Under the pieces are notes generated by a model. It was not told where the DNA came from. It was given only the letters and a program-made list of their open reading frames with translations, and made no database searches. DNA of 44,493 nt from Xanthobacteraceae bacterium (GTDB lineage: Bacteria > Pseudomonadota > Alphaproteobacteria > Rhizobiales > Xanthobacteraceae). Within the stretch, counting starts at the first letter, position 1. The number at the start of each line of letters is the position of its first letter. Location: the NCBI GenBank assembly GCA_030038995.1, contig JASHQS010000016.1, positions 1-44,493 of the forward strand, written 5' to 3'. A program made the translations under genes and the position numbers. Positions 1-8,710 of the stretch are shown here, in pieces.

Positions 1-1
1 C

Positions 2-790
<789 letters not shown>

Positions 791-816
791 TCCGACCATC
801 AGGCACTTTGAAAGTG

Positions 817-853
817 AAGGCCCGGCCAAAGTCCCGGGCCTTTTCATTTTTCG
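817..853 (+). terminator. Rho-independent terminator of groEL
   Basis: A 9-bp perfect stem (AAGGCCCGG at 817-825 pairing with CCGGGCCTT at 834-842) is followed by TTTTCATTTTT. It sits directly after the groEL stop on the same strand. Confidence 0.9.
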
Positions 854-860
854 CCGTCCC

Positions 861-1060
861 CGCGATGGCGCATGGGCGCTAACATATAGGCCTCTGTTTC
901 CCGGATGCGGTGCAGCGCGAAGCGGTGCACCGCTGATCCGGGACCGTCCCAGACTCCGCAACTTGTTACGATCCCGGGTCTGCAGCGCACCACTTCGCTG
1001 CGCTTCGTGCTGCGCTGCACCCGGGAAACGCAGCTATGTTAGCGCCTATGCGCGATGGCG
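861..1060. mobile_element. palindromic MITE-like element with terminal inverted repeats and 10-bp flanking direct repeats
   Basis: Positions 871-1050 form an imperfect palindrome. The left end CATGGGCGCTAACATA (871-886) matches the reverse complement of the right end (CATAGGCGCTAACATA, from 1050 back to 1035) at 15 of 16 bases. Inside, a GTTTCCCGG block with GC-rich text (about 896-930) is mirrored around 985-1029. The element is bracketed by a perfect direct repeat, CGCGATGGCG, at 861-870 and 1051-1060, abutting the inverted repeats exactly as a target-site duplication would. No transposase is encoded, so it would be non-autonomous. The core (899-1003) recurs at 31190-31293. The alternative is a passive palindromic intergenic repeat whose flanks match by chance. 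Bases 1061-1368, between this element and the next gene, hold no convincing CDS. Confidence 0.65.
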
Positions 1061-1250
1061 GGACCATTTTGCGAAGCAAGACGCTGGCAGGGCCGTTGGC
1101 CTCGCCGCTTCACTTTGGTCGCAGGAGGTTCGTCGAGTCCTGCGCCCCTGCGCCATCCTCCGCTCGCTTGCGCTCGCTACGGATGGTTCCCTCCCCCGCT
1201 TCGCCGCACCACGCGGGTGAGATAATAGCGAAACGACCACGGCGGCGGGG

Positions 1251-1296
1251 CGCGCGTTCGTCCGGCGTCGCCCGCTTCACGACCGTGGCCGTCGGG
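1251..1296. repeat. degenerate direct repeat, copy 1 (mate at 2260-2303)
   Basis: GCGCGTTCGTCCGGCGTC followed by CCGTGGCCGT here matches GCGCGTTCATCCGGCGTC followed by CCGTGGCCGT at 2260-2303, same orientation, with a few small gaps. The two copies flank the DUF72 gene. Confidence 0.5.
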
Positions 1297-1368
1297 GCGA
1301 CGGAGCCTTACAATACGCCGCTCCGCCGCCACTTGGATATACGTCTGACATGCTCGGATGACAGCGAT

Positions 1369-2187
1369 ATGACCGCGCCATCAGGTCAAATCCGCGTCGG
1401 CATCGGCGGCTGGACCTTCGCGCCGTGGCGCGGGGTGTTTTATCCGAAAGGCCTGCCGCACACGCAGGAGCTGCGCTACGCCGGCGCGCGGCTGACCTCG
1501 ATTGAGATCAACGGCACGTTCTACCGCACCCAGACGCCGAAGACTTTCAGATCATGGGCGAGCGAGGTTCCACCTGGCTTCGTCTTCGCGGTCAAGGGGC
1601 CGCGTTACGCGGTGAACCGGCGCGCGCTCAAGGAGGCGGGCGACTCGATCAAACGCTTTCTGGATTCGGGCGTGACCGAACTCGGCGAGCATCTCGGTCC
1701 GCTGCTCTGGCAGTTCGCACCGAGCAAAAAATTCGATGCCGCCGATTTCAGCGGCTTTCTCGAACTGCTGCCCGCGGCATACGGCGGCCAAAAACTCCGC
1801 CACGTCGTCGAAGTCCGCCACGACAGTTTTTGCACGCCGCAATTCGTGACGCTCGCGCGCGGGTTCGCCGTGCCGGTCGTGTTCACCGATCACGCCCGCT
1901 ATCCCAACGTCGCCGACCTCACGGGCGATTTCGTCTACGCGCGGCTGCAGCGCGGCAACGACACGGCGCCGGCCGCCTATCCGCCGCGCGACCTCGACGC
2001 CTGGGCGAAGCGGCTGCGGCTATGGGCGCAAGGCGGTGCGCCGGACGACCTGCCGCGGGTCGATGCCGCGCACAAAGCGAACGCCGCTCCACGCGACGTG
2101 TTCGCCTACGTGATTCACGAAGGCAAAATCCGCGCCCCGGCCGGCGCCATGGCCTTGATCGAGCGCTTGAACAAAGATGACGAATAG
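1369..2187 (+). CDS. DUF72 (YecE-like) family protein
   Basis: Member of the DUF72 family, TIM-barrel-like cytosolic proteins of about 250-290 residues with no settled biochemical role. The N-terminus shows the family hallmark: an IRVGIGGW stretch followed by WRGVFYPKGLP. Further landmarks are EINGTFYRTQTP (strand plus active-site-like loop), FAVKGPRYAVN, and a C-terminal YARLQRG segment. ATG 1369 gives 272 residues, the usual size; the frame stays open upstream to 1036, but that part has no family similarity and runs into the palindromic element. No strong ribosome binding site is visible. The gene stands alone, flanked by degenerate direct repeats. Function unknown. Confidence 0.9.
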   Translation: MTAPSGQIRVGIGGWTFAPWRGVFYPKGLPHTQELRYAGARLTSIEINGTFYRTQTPKTFRSWASEVPPGFVFAVKGPRYAVNRRALKEAGDSIKRFLDSGVTELGEHLGPLLWQFAPSKKFDAADFSGFLELLPAAYGGQKLRHVVEVRHDSFCTPQFVTLARGFAVPVVFTDHARYPNVADLTGDFVYARLQRGNDTAPAAYPPRDLDAWAKRLRLWAQGGAPDDLPRVDAAHKANAAPRDVFAYVIHEGKIRAPAGAMALIERLNKDDE

Positions 2188-2519
2188 CCGACAGCGCCAA
2201 GCGCTGCTCGCATCCGTCCGCGGCCCCCGCAAAAATGCCAACGGCCACGTTCGACCTGGTGCGCGTTCATCCGGCGTCACCCGTCGTAACCGTGGCCGTG
2301 CCGCGGCGGAGCATCCTCGACGCCGCTCACCGCAAGATGGGGGACGATGGCCGTTTATGCAAGCCCCGGCTTATGGCGCTCGCCGCCCACAAACCCGCAT
2401 AGCCGGCCGCTGCTGCGGCATGTCGCAAGGCCGCGGCTTTTGCCCACGACGGACTTGCGATACCGTCCAGCGTGCAGCGCTACGGGGCCGCGCGTAACCG
2501 GTTTTGGGAGGGAAACAAC
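2188..2519. other. intergenic stretch, no supported gene
   Basis: The 332 bases between DUF72 and the Bug receptor contain the second copy of the direct repeat (2260-2303). Short open frames here are arginine-rich and have no recognisable family. A good ribosome binding site (GGGAGGG, about 2506-2512) lies at the end and belongs to the next gene. Confidence 0.5.
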
Positions 2520-3494
2520 ATGCAGACAGCGCTCAAGCTGCTGACGTTCGGCGTTTTGGCGTGCGCCGTCGCCGCTCCGGCGAAAGCGGACGATTATCCG
2601 ACCAAGCCGATCCGGATCATTTCCGATTCAGCGCCGGGCGGCGCGGTCGACGTCACCTTCCGCATGGTGATGGACCGGGTCGGCACCCTGCTCGGCCAGC
2701 AGATCGTGCCGGTCGATGAGCCCGGCGCCAGCGGCGCGGTTGCCGCTCACGCTGCGGCGGAAGCCGTGCCCGACGGTTACACGCTGTTCGCGCCGGCCAT
2801 TTCGCTGTTCATCGCGCTGCCGGGCAAGGCCGAGAACCTGCCGCTTATCCTGCCGCGCGATTTTCTCCCGGTCGGCTCGCTGGTGGACCAGCCGATGTTC
2901 ATTTGCGCCAGCACGGCATCAGGGCTCAAGACGCTGCCGGACCTGATCGCGCGCGCCAAGGCGCATCCCGGCGAGCTCTCGTTCGCCGCCACCGGCATCG
3001 GCCGCATCACCCACCTCACCGGCCTGTTGCTCGAGCAACGCGCCGGTATCACATTGCAGGTCGTGCCTTACACCGGCGGCCCAGCCGCAGCGCTGACCGA
3101 CGTGATGGGCGGCCGCGTGCCGCTCATCATCGAGGGCTATTCGGGCCTCGCCGGCGCGATCCAGGCGCACAGGCTCAACGTGCTGGCGGTGGCGGCGAGA
3201 AAGCGGCTGCCCGACTTCCCCAATCTGCCGACCGTGGGCGAGACGCTGCCCGGCTTCGCGGCCGGCGGCTGGCAAGGCGTCGTCGCGCCGCTGAAGACGC
3301 CGGCCGCCGCGATCGCCAAGTTCAATGCCGCGCTCAACAAGGCGCTGGCGGAGCCGGACCTCGCCCAAAAGCTTGCCAAGCGTGGCGCCTATGTGAGCCC
3401 GATGTCGCCCGGCGAAACCAACGACTTCGTCAACGCCCAGCAGGTGCAATGGAAGCCGGTCATCGACGCCTTCGAGGCGAGCGTCAACAAATAG
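2520..3494 (+). CDS. Bug-type tripartite tricarboxylate transporter substrate-binding protein
   Basis: Periplasmic solute receptor of the Bug/TctC family, which feeds carboxylated small molecules to TctAB-type permeases or acts as a sensor. ATG 2520 follows GGGAGGG at good spacing and gives 324 residues, typical of the family. A signal peptide is clear, with hydrophobic LLTFGVLACAVAA and cleavage likely after AKA (residue 23). The mature protein starts DDYPTKPIRII, followed by the family patterns APGGAVDVTFR and PVDEPGASGAVAAHAAA, and PYTGGPAAALTDVMGGRV in the middle. No TctA or TctB gene is adjacent, so it is an orphan receptor, as is common where the family has expanded. The ligand cannot be predicted. 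Confidence 0.93.
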   Translation: MQTALKLLTFGVLACAVAAPAKADDYPTKPIRIISDSAPGGAVDVTFRMVMDRVGTLLGQQIVPVDEPGASGAVAAHAAAEAVPDGYTLFAPAISLFIALPGKAENLPLILPRDFLPVGSLVDQPMFICASTASGLKTLPDLIARAKAHPGELSFAATGIGRITHLTGLLLEQRAGITLQVVPYTGGPAAALTDVMGGRVPLIIEGYSGLAGAIQAHRLNVLAVAARKRLPDFPNLPTVGETLPGFAAGGWQGVVAPLKTPAAAIAKFNAALNKALAEPDLAQKLAKRGAYVSPMSPGETNDFVNAQQVQWKPVIDAFEASVNK

Positions 3495-3540
3495 CGAAAT
3501 CTATTCTTACTGCGTGAGAAAGCGCAGCGCGCGTTAGAGC

Positions 3541-3673
3541 GCCCTCTCCCCTTGCGGGAGAGGGCGACGCAAGACGCGCAACAAACTCGGCTCGGTGAGG
3601 GGTTGCGGCCGCGGCCCTCACCCGCTTTTGTTGTTGAACCGCCGAGTCGCCCTCTCCCGCAAGGGGCGAGGGC
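3541..3673. repeat. paired palindromic repeats, possible bidirectional terminator
   Basis: Two hairpins of the same family face each other: GCCCTCTCCC-cttgc-GGGAGAGGGC (3541-3565, perfect 10-bp stem) and GCCCTCTCCC-gcaa-GGGGCGAGGGC (3649-3673). This GCCCTCTCCC palindrome is a common dispersed repeat in Rhizobiales intergenic DNA. The pair sits between two convergent genes, so it may stop transcription from both sides, although no long T-tract follows. Confidence 0.75.
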
Positions 3674-3736
3674 ACGTCCATGAGCGCCGCGTTTCCGGCA
3701 GCATCTCGATGACCCCGAACTTTTGACGCGGTAAGA

Positions 3737-4978
3737 CTACTCCGCCGGTTGCAGCGTTCGCGCTTTCTCGACGCCGTTGGCGATCACCGCGATGCTGATC
3801 ACCGCGACCAGAAAACCGAGCGCGATCACTGCGGTCGCGCCGAGCACGAGATCGAAGCCGCCGCGGCCGTAGAGGAATGCGATCATCGACACCGCGGCGC
3901 CGGAGACCATGAAGGTCAGGAAATAACGCACCGCATAGACCCAGCTGCGCCAGGCGTCGGCGGTGTAACGGGCGATGACGAGATCGTTGAGCGTGATCTG
4001 ACCGTAGATCGCCGCCATGGTGAAGGCGAGTGCGAACAACAGCGACGCGCCGCTGGCATAAGCCGCCCACACCACGCCGGAAAACTGCATGATGGCGGCG
4101 AGCGCGAACAGAATGTGCAGCGGAAAGCGCTCGACCAGCCGCCCGACCGTGATCTGCGCCAGCGCTCCGCACAGGAACACCGCCGTGGTCAGGCCGCCGA
4201 CCGCGACCAGCGAGATGCCGCCGACGCGCTCATCGACGATCTTCGGCAGCGCCACCGCAATGGTGTTGAAGACGAGCCCGGCGCTGAGCGCGACGACCAC
4301 GAACAGGCCGAAGATGGTGGCGGCGACCGGCGCCGAGAGCGTGACATCGGCCGTGGCGCTGCGCTTTTCAGCGCGGCGGCCTTCGCGCGGGATCATCCGG
4401 AGATAGGCGGCGCCTGTTGCGATACAGACAACGCCCGGCACGAAGAACGCGCCACGCCACGACACCGCGGCCGTCAGCGCCGCAGTGATGCCGGCGGCGA
4501 GCGAAACGCCGAGGTTGCCGCAAACGCCGTTGAAGGCGAGCGTGCGGCCGCGCTGCACCGCGGCCTCGAGAATCATCGCGGTGCCGACCGGATGGTAGAT
4601 CGCGGCGAAGATGCCCAGCGCGCACAGCGCGATGGTGAGCACGACGAGCGACGGCGCCAAGGCGGCGGCGACCAGCGAGGCGCCGCAACCGAAATAAAAG
4701 CCGAGTATCATGTTGCGCCGGCTCCAGCGGTCGCCGAGCCAGCCCGCGGGCAGCGAGAACAGGCCGAACGCCACGAACGAGGCGGTCGAGAGCGCGATCA
4801 GCGTGCCGTAGGAACGGCCATAGGCGGCCTGCAGCTCGATGACCACAGTCGGATAGATCAGGATGACAAAATGATCGAGCCCGTGCGCGAAGTTGAGAAA
4901 GCCGATCGCGAGGCGCCGCTGCGCCCGATCTCGAGCGGCGGCGGCGGGCAGGCTGGGGACGGAGACCTCGGCACTCAC
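3737..4978 (-). CDS. MFS transporter (12-TM major facilitator)
   Basis: Inner-membrane permease of the major facilitator superfamily, 413 residues, within the usual range for 12-TM members. The loop between TM2 and TM3 carries the motif-A-like GWLGDRWSRRNMI, and several hydrophobic helices follow one another to the C-terminus. The N-terminal HGLDHFVILIYPTVV is reminiscent of drug-exporter-like MFS proteins of the fosmidomycin-resistance type, but the substrate is not known. The start is GTG at 4978, preceded by AAGGAAT at good spacing. It is transcribed convergently with the Bug receptor, and the two are separated by paired palindromic repeats. Confidence 0.9.
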   Translation of the reverse strand: MSAEVSVPSLPAAAARDRAQRRLAIGFLNFAHGLDHFVILIYPTVVIELQAAYGRSYGTLIALSTASFVAFGLFSLPAGWLGDRWSRRNMILGFYFGCGASLVAAALAPSLVVLTIALCALGIFAAIYHPVGTAMILEAAVQRGRTLAFNGVCGNLGVSLAAGITAALTAAVSWRGAFFVPGVVCIATGAAYLRMIPREGRRAEKRSATADVTLSAPVAATIFGLFVVVALSAGLVFNTIAVALPKIVDERVGGISLVAVGGLTTAVFLCGALAQITVGRLVERFPLHILFALAAIMQFSGVVWAAYASGASLLFALAFTMAAIYGQITLNDLVIARYTADAWRSWVYAVRYFLTFMVSGAAVSMIAFLYGRGGFDLVLGATAVIALGFLVAVISIAVIANGVEKARTLQPAE

Positions 4979-5070
4979 GGCGATTCCTTTATGTGCTCCG
5001 GCAGATATATCGCGCTGCCTGTCGCCGACCTATCCGAATCCTGCAAGCCAGCCCGGCGCAACGCCGGCCG

Positions 5071-5100
5071 ATTGCGGCACCGGGCATTGCGGCACCGGGC
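5071..5100. repeat. perfect 15-bp tandem duplication
   Basis: ATTGCGGCACCGGGC occurs twice back to back in the spacer between the divergent MFS and SDR genes. Confidence 0.9.
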
Positions 5101-5164
5101 AGTTGTGAGCGTTCTCCTACGGCGGCACAATAAGGCATAATCAGTGCAGCAATTGGGGGGAGCG

Positions 5165-5935
5165 ATGCCGAAAACGCCCGATTATTTCGCCGGCAAAACC
5201 ATCATCATCACAGGCGCCGCAAGCGGCATCGGCCGCGCCGCCGCCGTGATTTTCGCCCGCGAAGGCGCCAACGTGGTGTGCGCCGACATCAACGAAGCCG
5301 GCGCACGGGCGACCGCGAGCGCGGTCAACGGCAAGGGCAGCCAGGCGCTGGCGCTTGCCGTCGATGTCACCTCGCGCGCAGCGGTCAACGCCATGGTCGC
5401 GCGCGCGCTCGCCGCGTTCGGCAGCGTGCAGTTCCTGTTCAACTCCGCGGGCGCTGCCATCCGCCGCGCGAAATTTCTGGAGATCGACGACGCGCTTCTG
5501 GAAAAGACCTTCGCGCTCAACGTCAACGGCACGCTCTACGCCATGCAGGCGGTGCTGCCGCATTTTTTGGCGCAAAAGCACGGCGTCATCGTCAATATGG
5601 CGAGCATGGCGCACCGCCGCGGCGGTCCCGGCTCCTCGATCCACTACGCGGCGGCCAAGGGCGCGGTGGTGTCGATGACCATGGGCGTGGCGCGCGAATA
5701 CGCCACGTCCGGCATTCGCGCGCTGTCGATCTCGCCGGGACCGGTCAAGACGCCGTTCCAGGCGGCAGCGCAGTCGTCGCCCGAGCTGATCAAGCGCTTT
5801 CTCGACGACGTGCCGATGGGCCGCTTCGGCGAGCCGGAGGAAATCGGCGAACTGGTGCTGTTCATGTGCTCCGACGCTTGTCCGTTCATGACCGCCGACA
5901 CGGTCTATGTGAACGGCGGCGGCGGCTGGCGCTGA
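5165..5935 (+). CDS. short-chain dehydrogenase/reductase (SDR)
   Basis: Classical SDR oxidoreductase, 256 residues, NAD(P)(H)-dependent and cytosolic. The Rossmann motif TGAASGIG lies at residues 16-23; an acidic residue after beta2 (CADIN) suggests NAD(H) preference. The family NNAG motif is changed to NSAG. Catalytic residues are Ser147 (NMASMA), Tyr161 and Lys165 (YAAAK), with SPGPVKTP afterwards. ATG 5165 is preferred because GGGGGGAG ends just upstream; a GTG at 5144 would precede this ribosome binding site. The C-terminus (DTVYVNGGGGWR) is the typical SDR end. The substrate is unknown; nothing nearby fixes a pathway. Confidence 0.93.
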   Translation: MPKTPDYFAGKTIIITGAASGIGRAAAVIFAREGANVVCADINEAGARATASAVNGKGSQALALAVDVTSRAAVNAMVARALAAFGSVQFLFNSAGAAIRRAKFLEIDDALLEKTFALNVNGTLYAMQAVLPHFLAQKHGVIVNMASMAHRRGGPGSSIHYAAAKGAVVSMTMGVAREYATSGIRALSISPGPVKTPFQAAAQSSPELIKRFLDDVPMGRFGEPEEIGELVLFMCSDACPFMTADTVYVNGGGGWR

Positions 5936-5945
5936 CCAGAAGCCA

Positions 5946-6020
5946 GGATTGCGCGGAGCGCAATCCGGGAGCGGCGATGACGCTTGCAGCATCCCCGGAT
6001 CGCGCGCGGCGCGGTCCGGG
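5946..6020. repeat. two short palindromes after the SDR gene
   Basis: GGATTGCGC-gga-GCGCAATCC (5946-5966) is a perfect 9-bp stem. A second, imperfect palindrome, CCCGGATCGCGC/GCGCGGTCCGGG, lies at about 5994-6020. They resemble the GATCCGGG-type palindromes at 900-1030 and 31190-31293. The first could end SDR transcription although no T-tract follows. Confidence 0.7.
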
Positions 6021-6133
6021 CACGGTTCTTGCGAATCATGGCCGAGTGCGCGGCGACGGTAGGCGCAGACCGCTCGAGCGGGAAAGAAAAAATGACGCAG
6101 AATCAAATCATTAGAATTTATAGGAATAAATGC

Positions 6134-6161
6134 TTGACGCCGCTCGCGCGCTGAATACATA
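6134..6161 (+). promoter_or_regulatory. possible sigma70-type promoter in the long intergenic region
   Basis: TTGACG (6134-6139), 16-base spacer, TACATA (6156-6161). It lies in an unusually AT-rich patch (about 6105-6165) within GC-rich DNA. No gene follows on this strand for more than 1.5 kb, so if active it would drive a non-coding transcript. Confidence 0.35.
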
Positions 6162-6718
6162 GGCCGCAACTCGCTCACAAAAGGGCGTCAACCGGTGGCG
6201 TACCGATTGATGGAGCGGGCGCGGCGCCGGCGCGTGGTTTCGCACACCGCACGTGGGCGGTTCGGAAACTCGCCCGGCCGGCCACGACGCCGGCCTGCCA
6301 GGAGCTGGCTGCCCGGGGCGCGGATCGGTTGTCCGCGACCATGAAGCGCGGGACCGGACTGAGCCAAAGCCGCGAGGCTTTGGCAAGAGCCGCGACGGAG
6401 CGCCGAAAGGCGAGCGCGCCCCGCACAGCGGATGGTTCGCGGTAACGCGAAACATTCGTGGCGCGCGCCGCACTGGCTAGCGGCTTCGGATGCGCTCATC
6501 CGAAGCGCCGGTGCGGTTCCTGACGCTACGCGCCTCTCGGCGCTCCGCCTCCCTTTTTTATTTGCTCGGGAGGCAACGCTTTCGTGCCGTGCCGTGGCAA
6601 GACTCGGATGCGACCGCATCGCGAGAACGATTTTGCTTATCCTCCCCCGCGAAGCGGGGAAGGAAAAAGAGCGCATCGCGAGAATGAGAAGACTTGTGCC
6701 CATCATCTGCGATTTGCG
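6162..6718. other. long intergenic region with hairpins; possible ncRNA or repeat
   Basis: No open frame here has recognisable family features; the longer ones are arginine/alanine/proline-rich and run in several frames and on both strands. The region contains a perfect 10-bp hairpin, GCTTCGGATG-cgct-CATCCGAAGC (6483-6506), and further on a CCCCGC-gaa-GCGGGG hairpin near 6646-6660. The block at about 6362-6420 (AGCCAAAGCCGCGAGGCTTT and following) reads like dispersed rhizobial repeat text. It could hold a structured RNA driven by the 6134 promoter, or be a patchwork of intergenic repeats. Confidence 0.35.
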
Positions 6719-7633
6719 TCATTGCGAGCCAAGGCCTCCGGGGCTTTGCGCAACGCCGATCGATTGCAGCGCGGCGCGCAGCCGTCCGCCGGCCCGCTCG
6801 AGCAGCCGCGCGCCTTCGTCGGGGCTCAAGCCGTGCAGCAAGAGCACGGCAAGCTTGACGCTGCCGTTGGCGCGGCGCAGCGCCTCGGCAATCTCTTCGC
6901 CGTTGCGCCCGGTCAGCCGGTGCAAAATCATCTCGCTGCGGCGCATCAGCTTGGCGTTGACCGCCTGCACGTCGATCATCAGCCCGCCATGCACGCGGCC
7001 GAGCCGGATCATCACCAGCGACGACAACAGATTGAGCGCCACGCGCTGCGCGGTGCCGGCCTTCATGCGCGTCGAGCCGGCGATCGGTTCGGCGCCGGTG
7101 TCGAGCGCAATCGGGCAATCGGCCTCGCGCAAAAGCGGCGTATCGCGGTTGTTGGCGATGCCGATGGTGAGCGCGCCGCGCCGCCCGGCCTCGCGTAGAC
7201 AGGCGAGCGTAAACGGCGTCGTGCCGCTGGCGGCGACCGCGATCACCACGTCGGCCGCGCCGATGCCGTGCTGTTGCATGAGCCCGGCGGCCTTTGCGGT
7301 CTCGTCCTCGGCGCCTTCGGCCGCCCGCAACAGCGCTTGCCTGCCGCCGGCGATCAACAGCAGGAGCCGGTCGGCGGGCCAGTTGAACGTCGGAACGAGT
7401 TCGGCGCCGTCTTGCACGGCGAGCCGGCCCGATGTGCCAGCGCCCACATAGATCAGGCGGCCGCCGTCGCGCAGCCGCGCTTCGGTTGCGCTTGCGGCCT
7501 GCGCGATGGCAGGCAGCGCGGCGCGCACCGACGCCACCGCCGCCATTTGACCCTCGATCATGGCATCGAGGATGTCCGGCGGGTCCCAGAGGTCGATATC
7601 CGAATAGCGGGGGCTGGCGCGTTCCGTATCCAT
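6719..7633 (-). CDS. murQ: N-acetylmuramic acid 6-phosphate etherase MurQ
   Basis: Cleaves the lactyl ether of MurNAc-6-phosphate, giving GlcNAc-6-phosphate and D-lactate in peptidoglycan recycling; cytosolic. The start at 7633 gives 304 residues, the usual length. A SIS domain is evident: IYVGAGTSGR at 61-70, a catalytic-type Glu at 78 within LAVQDGAE, VAASGTTPF, and the MurQ/GCKR signature AGSTRMKAGTAQ near 186-197. The C-terminus holds the small helical UBA-like part. It is divergent from a kinase-deaminase-deacetylase operon that handles the product. The start codon lies in a threefold 14-bp tandem repeat, and each repeat copy offers GGAACCATG, so start choice is unusual. The frame is open further upstream to 7765, but that part does not resemble MurQ. 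Confidence 0.95.
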   Translation of the reverse strand: MDTERASPRYSDIDLWDPPDILDAMIEGQMAAVASVRAALPAIAQAASATEARLRDGGRLIYVGAGTSGRLAVQDGAELVPTFNWPADRLLLLIAGGRQALLRAAEGAEDETAKAAGLMQQHGIGAADVVIAVAASGTTPFTLACLREAGRRGALTIGIANNRDTPLLREADCPIALDTGAEPIAGSTRMKAGTAQRVALNLLSSLVMIRLGRVHGGLMIDVQAVNAKLMRRSEMILHRLTGRNGEEIAEALRRANGSVKLAVLLLHGLSPDEGARLLERAGGRLRAALQSIGVAQSPGGLGSQ

Positions 7634-7662
7634 GGTTCCGTATCCATGGTTCCATATCCATG
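7621..7662. repeat. three 14-bp tandem repeats at the murQ start codon
   Basis: GTTCCGTATCCATG occurs at 7621-7634 and 7635-7648, and as GTTCCATATCCATG at 7649-7662. On the murQ strand each copy reads CATGGATACGGAAC or CATGGATATGGAAC, so each carries a potential ATG, and the three lie in three different reading frames. Confidence 0.9.
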
Positions 7663-7776
7663 GCGATATGGCGCCGTCCGGCGGCGCATGCAGCCGCACC
7701 CGCGAAAAAAAACCATTTCCGCCCCATTTGGTTCTTAGCTGCAGGGACAGCGAATCCGGAAGCAAAGGAGCCGGGC

Positions 7777-8667
7777 ATGCCCGCCGAACCGCTTTTGCTG
7801 GGCGTCGACGGCGGCGGCACGAGCTGCCGGGCGCGCCTTGCGGCGTTCTCGGGCGAGGTGCTCGGCGAAGCCAGCACCGGCCCGGCGAACCTTCGCCTGG
7901 GGCTGCGGCAAAGTTTTGCGACCGTGACGAATACGGCGCTGCAATGTCTGCAGCAAGCGGGGCTGTCGCGCCTTTACCTCTCGCGCATCGTAGCGTGCCT
8001 GGCGCTCGCCGGCGCCAGCGAGCCGTCGCATCTTGCCGCCGCGCAGGCGGCCGCGCACCCGTTCGGCAAGGCCGTCATCACCACCGACGCGCACGCGGCG
8101 TGCCTCGGCGCCCATGGCGAACGCGACGGCGGCATCGTGGTGGTCGGCACCGGCAGCGTCGGCTGGGCGGTGCTCAACGGCCAATCGTACCGCGTCGGCG
8201 GCTGGGGCCTGCCGTTCTCCGACGAAGGCAGCGGCGCCTGGCTGGGCGCCGAGGCATTGCGCCGCGTGCTATGGGCCCGCGACGGCCGCATCGCCTTTAC
8301 GCCGCTGTTGCGCGCGCTGTTCGCCGATTTCAACAACGACCCCCATGCCATCGTGCGCTTGAGCCAGCACGCCACGCCGCGCGAGTTGGCGGCGTTGGCG
8401 CCGCGCATTTTCGAATGCAGCGGGCGCGGCGATGCGGCGGCCGTCGAGCTGATGCAGGCCGCGGCGGGCCACATCGACGCGTTGGCGGCGCGGCTCATCG
8501 CGGCCGGCGCCGATCGGATCGCGCTCGCCGGCGGTTGCGCGCCGTTCGTCAGGCAGTGGCTCGGCGAAGCGACGACATCGCATCTCGTCGAGCCGCGCGG
8601 CGATGCTCTGGCCGGCGCGCTGCATATCGCGCGCGCCGCTGCATATGCGCCCGCGCAGGTCGCCTGA
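7777..8667 (+). CDS. BadF/BadG-type N-acetylhexosamine kinase (GlcNAc/MurNAc kinase-like)
   Basis: ATPase/sugar kinase of the BadF/BadG/BcrA/BcrD family (ASKHA fold), 296 residues. Seen: phosphate-1 loop GVDGGGTSCRARL at the N-terminus, phosphate-2 loop VVGTGSVGW near the middle, GWGLPFSDEGSGAWLG, and an adenosine-type segment IALAGGCAPFV near the C-terminus. By family and by position next to murQ, nagB-like and nagA genes, it most likely phosphorylates GlcNAc or a related amino sugar released from cell wall; whether GlcNAc, GlcN or MurNAc is the true substrate is open. AAAGGAG lies 6 bases before ATG 7777. It is the first gene of the plus-strand amino-sugar operon. Confidence 0.88.
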   Translation: MPAEPLLLGVDGGGTSCRARLAAFSGEVLGEASTGPANLRLGLRQSFATVTNTALQCLQQAGLSRLYLSRIVACLALAGASEPSHLAAAQAAAHPFGKAVITTDAHAACLGAHGERDGGIVVVGTGSVGWAVLNGQSYRVGGWGLPFSDEGSGAWLGAEALRRVLWARDGRIAFTPLLRALFADFNNDPHAIVRLSQHATPRELAALAPRIFECSGRGDAAAVELMQAAAGHIDALAARLIAAGADRIALAGGCAPFVRQWLGEATTSHLVEPRGDALAGALHIARAAAYAPAQVA

Positions 8668-8710
8668 TGCTGATGCCGACGCCGGCGCGCCGCGAAAAAG
8701 GTTTGCAGCC

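Noticed and set aside
2177..2497. 106-codon plus-strand frame between DUF72 and the Bug receptor
   Set aside because: Starts inside the DUF72 3' end, is Arg-rich, spans a direct repeat and shows no family features.
3749..5140. 463-codon plus-strand frame opposite the MFS gene
   Set aside because: Low-complexity Arg/Asp/Glu/His product; the minus-strand frame has the hydrophobic helices and motif A.
6175..6480. Several 60-120-codon open frames on both strands in the long intergenic region
   Set aside because: They overlap one another on both strands, are rich in Arg/Ala/Pro, and lack ribosome binding sites and families; treated as non-coding.
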